From Syngnathus acus (lineage: Eukaryota > Chordata > Actinopteri > Syngnathiformes > Syngnathidae): a stretch of 64,000 nt of DNA. The notes below the pieces were generated by a model that did not search any database, was not told the DNA's origin, and saw only the letters and a program-made list of their open reading frames with translations. This document shows positions 21,501 through 33,500 of this stretch, piece by piece (within the stretch, counting starts at the first letter, position 1; every line of letters starts with the position of its first letter). The stretch covers positions 743,501 through 807,500 of the forward strand of contig NC_051106.1 of NCBI RefSeq assembly GCF_901709675.1, given 5' to 3'. The translations under genes were made by a program, and so were the position numbers.

Positions 21501-24500
21501 TTTGGAACGAAACGAAAATTACAGGTTTAAGAGGTTCACTTTGGAATTCTAAAGTTGAAATGGGTTGAATCGGAAATAAAATTGTAAAAATTAGAGCAAA
21601 TGTTTAATTTAGGGCACTTCTGGTTGAAATAAGGTAACTTCTGGTTTATTTGGGTCTGTTCATGTCGGGGCACTTCCTGTTCATTTTGGGACCCTTCCTG
21701 TTTGTTTTGGGGCACTTCCGGTTCACTTCGTGTTCATTTTGGGGCACTTCTGAGTCAATCCAAGATGGCCGCCACACTGGAAGTGGGGGTGAATTGGGTA
21801 AGCACAGTGGGTGAATATGGTAAGCATAAGGTGAACAGTTCAAAGTTGGAACGGGTTGAATCGGTTGAAAAATGTAGAAATTAGATTTGTAAAATGAAAT
21901 TTTGGAGAATTTGGCGTGAATTTCAAAATTGAAAATTTGGAATTTTTGGTAAGTGGGAAGTTGTGGTAGGCAAAAGATGAACAGTTGAAAGTTGGAACGA
22001 GTTGAATCGTTGAAAAATGTAGAAATTAGAGTTGAAAAACGAAATTTTGGAGAGTTTGACGTTGAAGAGAGAGCAACAGCAATCTGTACATATTCTATTT
22101 GGTTAGACAATCTCATGGACATTTTAATGTTCATATTATGAAATTCTTTTCCTTAGTTTATATAAACATAACTGCTCAATCAGAACACTAATACAACACA
22201 CATATAGGCACACCCATACCCACACACACAGAGGGGTGACGCCCCCCACACTCACAGATACCAAATGGTCATGTGACAAGTTCCCACCTTTCCGGACAGT
22301 ATAAAACAAGCTGACCTGGAGACGGACGTTGTTGTTGATGTGCTGCCTTGCCATTGTGTACTGACTGCCATTGAACAACCCAAGATCTTGCCAATAAAGG
22401 ACCAACTCTACACTCCACATTGTTTTTCCTGCCTCAACTTCGGACATCCCCGCACAACACGCAACAGCGTGAATTTCAAATTTGAAAATTTTGAATTTTT
22501 GGGAACTGGGAAATTGTGGAATAGAGAGGCAAAAGATTAACAGTTGAAAGTTGGAACGGGTTGAAAAATGTAGAAATTAGAGTTGAAAAACGAAATTTTG
22601 GAGAATTTGGCGTAAATTTCAAAATTGAAAATATTGAACTTTTGATAAGTGGAAAGTTGTGGAATAGGTAGGAAAAAGATGAACAGTTGAAAGTTGGAAC
22701 GGGTTGAATCGGTTAAAAAATGTAGAAGTTAGAGTAAATGTTGAATGCCTCAGAGAATGAATGGAAATTTTAAAAAAGAATTGCGCCAAAAATTTTGAAA
22801 TTTGGAACAAAACGAAAACTACAGGTTCAAGAGGTTCACTTTGGAGTTCAAAAGTTGAAACGGCTTGAATCGGACAAAAATTGTAAAAGTTAGAGCAAAT
22901 GTTAAATTTAGGTCACTTCTGGTTTCATTTAGGGCACTTGTTTAAATAAGGTCACTTCCGGTTTATTAGGGGCACTTTCGGTTTAATTTAGTGCACTTCC
23001 GGTTTAGCTTAGGTCACTTCCGGTTTAATTGGGGTAACTTCCGGTTCAAAAAGGTCACTTCCGGTTTATTTGGGGCAATTCCTGTTTGTTTGGAGTCACT
23101 TCTGTTTAGTTGAGGTCACTTCCGGTTTATTTGGGGCACTTACGGTTTAATTTAGGTCACTTACGGTTTAGCTGAGGTCAACTTACGTTTCTTTTTGGGT
23201 CACTTCCAATAATAAGGTCACTTCCGGTTTATTTGCGTCACTTCCGGTTTAATTTAGTTTACTTACGGTTTATTTGGGTCATTTCCGGTTTGATTTGGGG
23301 CACTTTTGCTTTAAATTAGGCCACTTCCGGTTTATTTGGCGCACTTCCGGTTTTATTTATGCCACTTCCGGTTTATTTGGGGCTCTTCCGGCCCACTTTA
23401 AGGTCATTTGGGGTCACTTCAGGGTCAATCCAAGATGCCACACTGTGGCAGTGGGGGTGAAAGGGTGAATTGGGTAAGTATAGTGGAAGTGGGGGTGAAG
23501 GGGGTGAATATGGTAAGCATAAGGTGAACAAAGTAAATGAAGTTGGAATGGGTTGAATCTAGCGGTGTAAATCGCGGGTTTTGTCACGATACGATATCAT
23601 ATCGATACAAAGGACCACGATACGATAATTGCCGATATCTTAAAGCCTGCTGTGATTCATTCACGATACATCACGATATAGTGCTCCACGATCGATATTT
23701 TTATTTATTTTATTTTTTTTTAAATAAAAAATATAGAACAATATCCTGATTTATAACAATTCATACGCAAAATCAACAAGGTACTGCAAACTCTTTATTT
23801 AGGAAATTACAAGAGTATTGTAGTATACAAAGTGCTTATTTTAACACTGAACTTTATCAAATTCCTATATTTTTTCTCATATAAGTAAAGAAAAATGAAT
23901 ATTCTTTCTTTTTTTGTAATACCATTAACTTTAAAGTGCATTACTGAACTATTTATTTACAATAATTTTAATTGTCCGTTGAGCCATCTTTTCTTTGGAA
24001 TCCAAAGTGCTTCCAAACGAATGACTTGAAGCCCAAAGGGGAGCGAATTTCCTCGTCTTCTTGGACACTAGCCATAGCACCAGCCCAGGAGCCGCGTAGT
24101 TGTCGGCTCCCCTTTCACGTGCCTGCTCTGCTCACAACACAGCACGCCGCGTACTGCTCCCGGAAAGAGGAAGCAAGCAAAAATGAACTGGATTTCAAAA
24201 TAAAGTCGCGTCTAATGTCCGAGGTCAAACACGGCGATATAAATCGATGTTTACGTTTAGCATCGATGCCAATAAATCGTAGAGCATTATATCGATTAAT
24301 CGATGTGTATCGATGAATCGTTACACCTAGTTGAATCGGTTGAAAAATTTAGAAATTAGAAGGGAAAATTTTGGTGTGAATTTCAAAATAGAAAATTTTG
24401 AATTTTTGGTAAGTGGGAAGGTGTGGAATAGGTAGGCAAAAGATTAACAATTGAAAGTTGAAATTAGTTTAATCGGTTAAAAAAAGGTAGACATTAGAAG

Positions 24501-27500
24501 TGAAAAACGAAATTTTGTGAAATTTTGTGCAAATTTTAAACGTGAAAATGTGAAATTTTTGAATTTGGCAATTTTGGGAATGTCCCCAAAGTTGGAATGA
24601 GAAGTGACAAAGGAAATTTGGTGAAATTTAGCGCAAATTTTATATGTGAAAACGTGCAATTTTTGAATTTGGCAATTTTGGGAATGTCGAGAATCTTTCC
24701 AAATGTGATTTGAATGTGCTGAATGCTGTGAATTTCAAACTGGAACGACGTAAATGTGAAATTTTGAATGTGCTATTAAGAATGAATGGGGAAAGATTTG
24801 CCAGAATTTTGTGAAAACAGAAAATTTTTGGTATGAAAGAAATTTAAGAAACGGTGTCATGAATATTTGGAATAAGTTAAAAGTGGAACGGAGTGAATCG
24901 GTTGAAGTATGTGGAACTAGTTACGCGTCAAAAGTGGGGGGAATAAAATTGTCGAATAACAATAGTGTGAAGGCCTTCACCTTCACACAATAAAGGACAG
25001 GAATAACACTAGTGTGAAGTGTGAAGGCCATCGCCTTCAAACAATAAAGTAAATTACTAATAAAGGAAGACATAGAGGAAGGAGATGAAGACCAGGAGGA
25101 AGATGACGTGTTACAGACCTTGTTTTTGTGTTTCCTGTGATGTCTGACATCATTGCCAATGTCATCCATGAGCTCTCCGTCCTCATCGTCGTCTTCGTCG
25201 CTGTCCTCGGCGTTCTCCAGAAAGTTGAACGTCTCCAGAACGTCACCTGGACTCCTGCGCACGCAAATACACAAAGTGTCCTCATCATCATGGCCACGTC
25301 ATCTCGTCGTCACCGCCACGGTTACCGTTTGCCATCCTTGCCGTTGATAAGCTGCTGCAGGTTCTTCTTCTCCACCGACCCGTTCTGCTCTGGCGTCGAC
25401 AAGCCCAGCAGCGAGCGCACACGCTGCGTGCGCACGTCCAAGATGGTGTCCGTATAGCCCACTTCCTGAAGGTACCTACGCATGCACCAACGTGAGCACT
25501 TCCTGCCACTGCCTGATGAAGTCACCATGATGTCATCTTACTGTCTCAGCAGCTGTCTTCCTTGTTTCCACGTCAGCTGACTGTTGGTGGCGAGCGCCGA
25601 CACTTCTGAGTCTTTGGCGTCTGGAACACGACAGACGCGCTTAGATACGCTCAGATACACGCACAAACACGCACGATTACTGGCATACACAGACATATCG
25701 ACAACAAATGCACACAAATACACAAGGGGACAAAACAGACCGCATGCAGACACACACATAGAACAGAACAGCGCTAACATCGGCAGGCGAGGCAATGTAA
25801 CCAGGACAACCAGAAAGCAAGGGGGCAGGGCAGAGCAATGTCACCTGACTCAAAGCTGGGCATCTTCAAGTCGCCTTGATTCAACTCTGTTCCATATTTC
25901 AACTTGTGATACTTGGCCCTGAGGAACGCCAACGTGCACGCACACAGTTACACACAATGCATTTCCAAAGCTTTGCTACTCGGGCTAATTATGCACGCAC
26001 GCACCTCTCTTGCTTGAGAGCATACTCCAACATCTTGATTCTTCTGACCAGGTCATTCTTCAAGTTCTCCTGACCTTTCCTCTCTCCCTGGAGGAATGCT
26101 ATCCTCGCCTGACCAAAAAACACACACACGCGCGTCAGTGTGACAGCAGCTGGTCCTGAAAGATGACACTATTGGTGGATATTTATAAACACACACAGAG
26201 TTGTCCATAGCAACAGGTGCATCAAGAGGCAAATCAGAGTTGTGCCATTGCCATGGCAACAGGGGGATACACACAGGGCGCTTTGCCACCATCCGTTTTA
26301 TCGAGAGGTGGGTTTGTGTGCGTGGGGTTACGTGGTGGCTCCACCCACTCGTTGCGCCCCTCTTAAAGATTATGCGAGAATCGAAATATTGTCAAACGGT
26401 AATTTAGGGTCAGGCCAGGAATTAGTCAGTGATCTCCAACACGGGCATTTACTGAGTTAGGGCTCTGTTAGCGGCATTGGCTCTAATTTGATTAATCATT
26501 TCAGCGTGAAAGTCACCAACATTGTCCATGGTCTTGAAACCAACAAGAACTAGAAAATGCAGATTCTGGAGAAATTGCGTGTGAGGGTGAAGACCATGAA
26601 TGGGATTTTTTTTTTAAATTGCGCCAATTTTCTTTTTTAAATTTGTAACAAAACGAAAACTACAGGTTCAAGAGGTTCACTTTGGAGTTCAAAAATTGAA
26701 ACGGGTTGAATCAGACAAAAATTATAAAAGATGGAGTAAATGTTATATTTAGGTCACTTCTGGTTTCATTTAAGGCACTTCTTGTTGAAATAAGGTCAAT
26801 TCTGGGTTCATTGGGGGCACTTCAGGGTCAATCAAAGATGGCCACCACACTGGAAGTGGGGGTCAAGGGTTGAATTGTGTAAGCATAGTGGAAGTGGGGG
26901 TGAAGGGGGTGAACATGGTAAGCATAAGGTGAACAAAGTGAATAAAGTTGGAATGGGTTGAATCGGTTGAAAAATGTAGAAATTAGAGTAGAAAAACGAG
27001 ATTTTGGAGAATTTGGTTGAATTTCAAATTTGAAAGTTTGGAATTTTTGGTAAATGGGAAGTTGTGGAATAGGTAGGCAAAAAATGAATAGTTGAAAGTT
27101 CGAATGGGTTGAATCGGTAGAGAAATGTAGAAATGAGAGTAGAAAAACGAAATTTTGGAGAATTTGGTTGAATTTCAATTTTGGAATTTTTCGTAAGTGG
27201 GAAGTTGTAGAATAGGTAGGCAAGAGGAACAACTGAAAGTTGGAATGGGTTAAATCGGTTGAAAAACGGAGAAGTTAGAGTAGAAAAACGAAATTTTGGA
27301 GAATTTGGTTGAATTTCAAATTTGAAAATTTGGAATTTTTAGTAAGTGGGAAGTTGTGTAATAGGTAGGCAAAAGATGAACAGTTGAAAGTTGGAATGGT
27401 TTGAATCGGTTGAAAAACGTAGAAATTAGAGATGAATAATGAAATTTTACAAAATTTTGTGAAATTTTGTCGAAATTTTAAACGTGAAAATGTGAAATCT

Positions 27501-30500
27501 TTTAATTTGAAGAAATTGCGTGTGAAGGCGAAGGTTTATTTGGGGCACTTCCGGTTTAATTTGGTCACTTCCGGTTTAGCGGAGGTCACTTCCGGTTTAT
27601 TTGGGGTCACTTTCGGTTTGCCTGAGGTCACTTCCGGTCTATTTGGGGTCACTTCGGGTTTGATTTGGGGCACTTGCGGTTCATTGGGGGCACTTCAGGG
27701 TCAATCCAAGATGGCCGCCACACTGGAAGTGGGGGTCAAGGGTCGAATTGTGTATGCATAGTGGAAGTGGGGGTGAAGGGGGTGAATATGGTAAGCATAA
27801 GGTGAACAAAGTGAATAAAGTTGGAATGGGTTGAATCGGTTGAAAAATTTAGAAATTACAGTAGAAAAACCAAATTTTGGGGATTTGGTTGAATTTCAAA
27901 TTTGAAAGTTTGGAATTTTTGGTAGGTGGGAAGTTGTGGAATAGGTAGGCAATAGATGAACAGTTGAAAGTTGGAATGGGAATGTTTTTTTTTTGGTATG
28001 GCGCCGTGAGTGGCTGCCTCCCAGCAGTGTTCTCTCTTTTCCTCTTTATTTCCTTCTTTTCTCCTTTTTCTTTCTGTCTTTTTGTCCATTCGGCGATGCT
28101 GGTGCCTTCTACCGCACCTCGGTATCTCTTCGGATCGGATATTTTTTTCTTCTTCCTGGGACCGGGATCATCGGTCGAGACCGGCGTAACTCTACGACGG
28201 CTTCCTGCTTATCCGGCCAGTGATGACCGGGTCCCTCGCCTTGGCCTTGCAGCCGCAACCCCTGTGGGGAGTCCGCTCCCTCGTGCTCGTCGGAACCAAC
28301 GACTTTCGCCATGCGACGTGACCATCTGCACGTGCCCCGACTGGGTGCCCAGGACGCTGCTCACACGTTTGCCTGCTTTGTGATGTTTTCACCGATTCAC
28401 GACCACGGTCCATTGGGCGCCGTTGAACTGGACTGCCCTTCCACCTGTCTATGGACCCCGTGGAGGCTATTTTGTGTGTTTTGGGGTGTTCTCTTGTATT
28501 GAGGGGTGCTGGTTGCCCGCTGTTACTTTTTTTTCCCTTTGTCTTTTAGCTTTGATTTGCTTTGATGGCTTTTATCTTGAGCACTTTCTGACTTTCTTTG
28601 TGGCGCCGTTGTGTGGCAGCCTTATGAGAGCTCATTGAGTTGCGCTCATGCCATCTGTGTGTCTTTTGTATACCCACTCTGTGGTATGGATACTGCTGGG
28701 GCCTGAATTTCCCCACCCCTGGGGATCAATAAATATTCAATAAATAAATAAATAAATATTCAATCAATCGGTTGAAAAATGTAGAAATTAGAGGTGAAAA
28801 ACGAAATTTTGTAAAATTTTGTCGAAATTTTAAACGTGAAAACGTGAAATTTTTGAATTTGGCAATTTTGGGAATGTCGAGAATCTTTCCGAATGTGATT
28901 CGAATGTGCTGAATGATGTGAATTTCAAATTGGAACGACGTAAATGTGAATGAATGGGGAAAAATTTGTCGTAAACTTGCGAATTTTGCGAAAACGGAAA
29001 ATTTTCGGAACGAGAAAAATGGAAGCACTCATCTCGTGAATATTTGGAATACGTCAAAAGTGGAATGGAGTGAATCGGATGAATTATGTGGAAGAAGAAG
29101 CAGGACAAAAAAGTGAGGAGAATAAAATAGAACTAGAAAATGCAATTTCTGGAGAAATTGCGTGTGAAGGCAAAGACCACGAATGGGAATTTAAAATAAA
29201 TTTGCACCAACATTTTTTAAAATTTGTAACAAAACGAAAACTACAGGTTCAAGAGGTTCACTTTGGAGTTCAAAAGTTGAAACGGGTGCAATCGGACAAA
29301 AATTATAAAAGTTAGAGTAAATGTTATATTTAGGTCACTTCTGGTTTCATTTAAGGCACTTCTTGTTGAAATAAGGTCAATTCCGGTTTATTTGGGGCAC
29401 TTCCGGTTTAATTTGTGTCACTTCCGGTTTAGCAGAGGTCACTTCCGGTTTAAAAAGGTCACTTCCGGATTATTTGTGTCACTTCCGGTTTACGTGTGGT
29501 CACTTCCGGTTTGATTTGGGGGCACTTCTGGTTTACCTGAGGTCACTTCCGGTCTAGTTGGGGTCACTTCCGGTTTGATTTGGGGCACTTCCGGTTCATT
29601 CTGGGTTCATTGGGGGCACTTCAGGGTCAATCCAAGATGGCCGCCACACTGGAAGTGGGGGTCAAGGGTTGAATTGTGTAAGCATAGTGGAAGTGGGGGT
29701 GAATGGGGGTGTTAGGAAAATGTATATAGTCAGTGAATTAAACCTGACAGGGGGTGAATATCAAAGTCAAACTCAAAGTCAGCTTTATTGTCAATCCTTC
29801 ATATGTCAAGACACACAAAGAAACCGAAATTCCGTTTCCTCTATCCCACGGTGACGAGACATAGAAGTAGACGACACAAAATAAAAACAAGAAGGCACAA
29901 ACAATAAATAAATAAAAAATAATAAACAAAATGAGCGATGAATAAATAATAAACCAATAACCCAATAAATAAGAGGAGCAAAACTGAGCCAGTGCGCATA
30001 CAGCAGACAGTAAGCATAGCGCAAAGAACAGGACGCTACGCAGAAAGGGGGAGCGAGTTCAGGATCCTAACAGCCTGGAGTACGAAGCTGTTGGAGAGTC
30101 TGGTGGTGCGGGAGCGCAGGCTCCTGTACCGCCTCCCAGAGGGCAGAAGATCAAACAAAGAGTGAGCGGGGTGACTCACATCACTCACAATCTAATATGG
30201 TAAGCATAAGGTGAACAAAGTGAATAAAGTTGGAATGGGTTGAATCAATCGAAATATGTAGAAATTAGAGTAGAAAAACAAAATTTTGGAGAATTTGGTT
30301 GAATTTCAAATTTGGAATTTTTGGTAAGTGGGAAGTTGTGGAATAGGTAGGCAAAAGATGAACAGCTGAAAGTTGGAATGGTTTGAATGGGTTGAAAAAT
30401 GTAGAAATTAGTGTAGAAAAACGAAATTTTGGAGAATTTGGTTGAATTTCAAATTTGGAATTTTTGGTAAGTGTGAAGTTGTGGAATAGGTAGGCAAAAG

Positions 30501-33500
30501 ATGAACAGTTGAAAGTTGGAATGGGTTGAATGGGTTGAAAAATGTAGAAATTAGAGTAGAAAAACGAAATTTTGGAGAATTTGGTTGAATTTCAAATTTG
30601 GAATTTTTGGTAAGTGGTAAGTTGTGGAATAGGTAGGCAAAAGATGAACATTTGAAAATTGGAATGGGTTGAATCGGTTGGAAAATGTAGAAATTAGAGT
30701 AGAAAAACGAAATTTTGGAGAATTTGGTTGAATTTCAAATTTCAAAATTTTGAATTTTTTGTAAGTGGGAAGTCGTGGAATAGGTAGAAAAAAGATGAAC
30801 AGTTGAAAGTTGGAATGGGTTGAATCGGTTGAAAAACGTAGAAATTAGAGATGAAAAACGAAATTTTGTGAAATTTTGTCGAAATATTAAACATGAAAAC
30901 GTGAAATTTTTGAATTTGGCAATTTTGGGAATGTCGAGAATCTTTCCGAATGTGATTCAAATATGCTGAATGATGTGAATTTCAAATTGGAACAACGTAA
31001 ATGTGAAATGTCGAATGTGCCATTAAGAATGAATGGGGAAAAATGTGTCGGTTAGGGTTAGGCTATCGCCTTCACACAACTAGAAAATGCAACTTCTGGA
31101 GAAATTGCGTGTGAAGGCGAAGACCACGAATGGGAATTTAAAATAAATTTGCGCCAAAATTTTTTTAAATTTGTAACAAAACGAAAACTACAGGTTCAAG
31201 AGGTTCACTTTGGAGTTCAACAGTTGAAACGGATTGAATCGGACAAAAATTTTAAAAGTTAGAGTAAATGTTATATTTAGGTCACTTCTGGTTTCATTTA
31301 AGGCACTTGTTGAAATAAGGTCAATTCCGGTTTATTTGGGGCACTTGACCAGCTCAGTGGCCTAGTGGTAGAGTGTCCGCCCTGAGACTGGAAGGTTGTG
31401 GGTTCAAACCCCGGCCGGGTCATACCAAAGACTATAAAAATGGGACCCATTGCCTCCCTGCTTGGCACTCAGCATTAAGGGTTGGAATTGGGGGGTTAGA
31501 TCACCAACTGATTCCCGAGCGCGGCACCGCTGCTGCTCACTGCTCCCCTCTCCCCCAGGGGATGGATCAAAATCACACGGGGATGGGTTAAATGCAGAGG
31601 ACAAATTTCACCACACCCAGATGTGTGTGTGACGATCATTGGGACTTTAACTTTTTACATACTCACCTCTCCCCACAACTGCTCTGTCCACACCTCTATC
31701 ATCGTTGTCACCCACTCTCTCTCTTGCAGAGGCCGCGCCCGCACTCCAGATCCGCGAGGAGGAAGTGCGCCAGATGTTCCGGAGACAAAAGACCAGGAAG
31801 GCACCGGGCCCAGACGGCGTGTCACCTTCCTGCTTGAAAGTCTGCGCTGAGCAGCTGGCGCCCACCTTTGCACGGATCTTCAACCGTTCTCTGGAGCTGT
31901 GTGAGGTGCCCTCGTGCTTCAAGAGCTCCACCATTGTTCCAGTGGCCAAGAAGCCCGCCATCACAGGTTTGAATGACTATAGACCTGTCGCACTGACATC
32001 TGTGGTCATGAAATCTTTCGAGAGGTTAGTGCTGAACCACCTGAAGGATGTCACGGGCCCCCTGCTCTACCCCCTCCAGTTTGCCTGCCGGGCAAACAGG
32101 TCAGTGGATGATGCGGTCAACATGGGACTGCACTACATCCTGCACCACCTGGACACCCCAGGAACGTACGCCAGGATCCTGTTCGTGGACTTCAGCTCGG
32201 CGTTCAACACCATCGCTCCTGACATCCTCCAACAGAAGCTCATCCAGCTTGCGGTGCCTGCCTCCACCTGTCAGTGGATCACCAGCTTCCTGACCAACAG
32301 GAGACAGCGTGTGAGGCTGGGGGGCATCACATCTGACACCCGGACCACCAATACTGGAGCCCCTCAGGGGTGCGTCCTCTCCCCACTGCTCTTCTCTCTC
32401 TACACCAATTATTTCTCCTCAGGTGACTCTCCTGTGAAGCTCCTGAAGTATGCAGACGACACCACTCTCATCGGACTGATCCAGGACGGTGTTGAGACTG
32501 CGTACAGACAGGAGGTGGAGCGGCTGGTCCACTGGTGCAGCCAAAACCACCTGGAGCTGAACCCGCTCAAGACCGTGGAGATGACAGTGGACTTCAGGCG
32601 TGACCCTTCACCACTTTTACCCCTCACTATCCGCAGTAATACTATTCTCTCCACAGACACCTTCAAGTTCCTGGGAACCACAATCTCTCGGGACCTGAAA
32701 TGCACCGGCCACATAGACTCTGTCCGGAAGAAGGCCCAGCAGAGGCTGTACTTCCTGAGACAGCTCAAGAAGTTCAACCTGCCGCGAGAGCTTCTGAAGA
32801 CCTTCTACACTGCCATCATCCAGTCTGTCCTCTGCACCTCCATCACTGTCTGGTTTGGATCGGCCTCCAAACAAGACAAGCACAGACTGCAACGGACAAT
32901 CAGGACTGCAGAAAAGATCATTGGAATCAACCTCCCATCTATCCAAGACTTGTACCTGTCCAGGACCAGGAAACGTGCAAGGAACATCTCTACAGACCCT
33001 TCTCACCCAGGTGGCAGTCTGTTTGAACTACTCCCCTCCGGACGGCGTTATAGAGCTTGGTACGCCAAAACCAGCAGACACAGAGACAGCTTCTTCCCCC
33101 AGGCTGTTGCTCTGATGAACTCACACCACTCTTAGAGTCTCAGAGTCATTACTGTGCAATAACATCCTGCTCTCCACACCTTTTTTGAATTTGTCTACAC
33201 TGTTTGTACTATGTGTCCTCTCTGCATCCATTGCAGCCTGGTCATCCTGGAAGAGGGACCTTCCCATCTGTGGTCTCTTCTCAAGGTTTCTCATTTCCCC
33301 TAGCTGGAGTTTTGAGTTTTTCCTTGCCCTTTTGGGAGTTTGATGGCGTCATGATGGCGCCGCGGATGGCAGCCACGGTGAGTCGCTCTCTGTTTATTTG
33401 TCTTATTTTGTGTGTTTTCTGTGTCCTCTGCTGTCCATCCCGGATCACTTTTACTAGAGAAGCGCTGTTAAACATCGGACAGTCTTCTTCTGGTATTTTC

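Noticed and set aside
23972-24316. 114-codon plus-strand frame inside the hAT element
   Set aside because: No transposase motif or other domain; runs into the terminal repeat, so it is chance openness.
26828-27232. 134-codon minus-strand frame in the 143-bp satellite, similar peptides recurring at other satellite loci
   Set aside because: The unit is 143 bp, not a multiple of three, so the reading frame changes every unit; the peptide is F/N/S-rich satellite translation.
27964-28383. 139-codon frame in the unclassified insertion
   Set aside because: Low-complexity F/S/L start from pyrimidine tracts and no domain; overlapping frames on the other strand are equally long.
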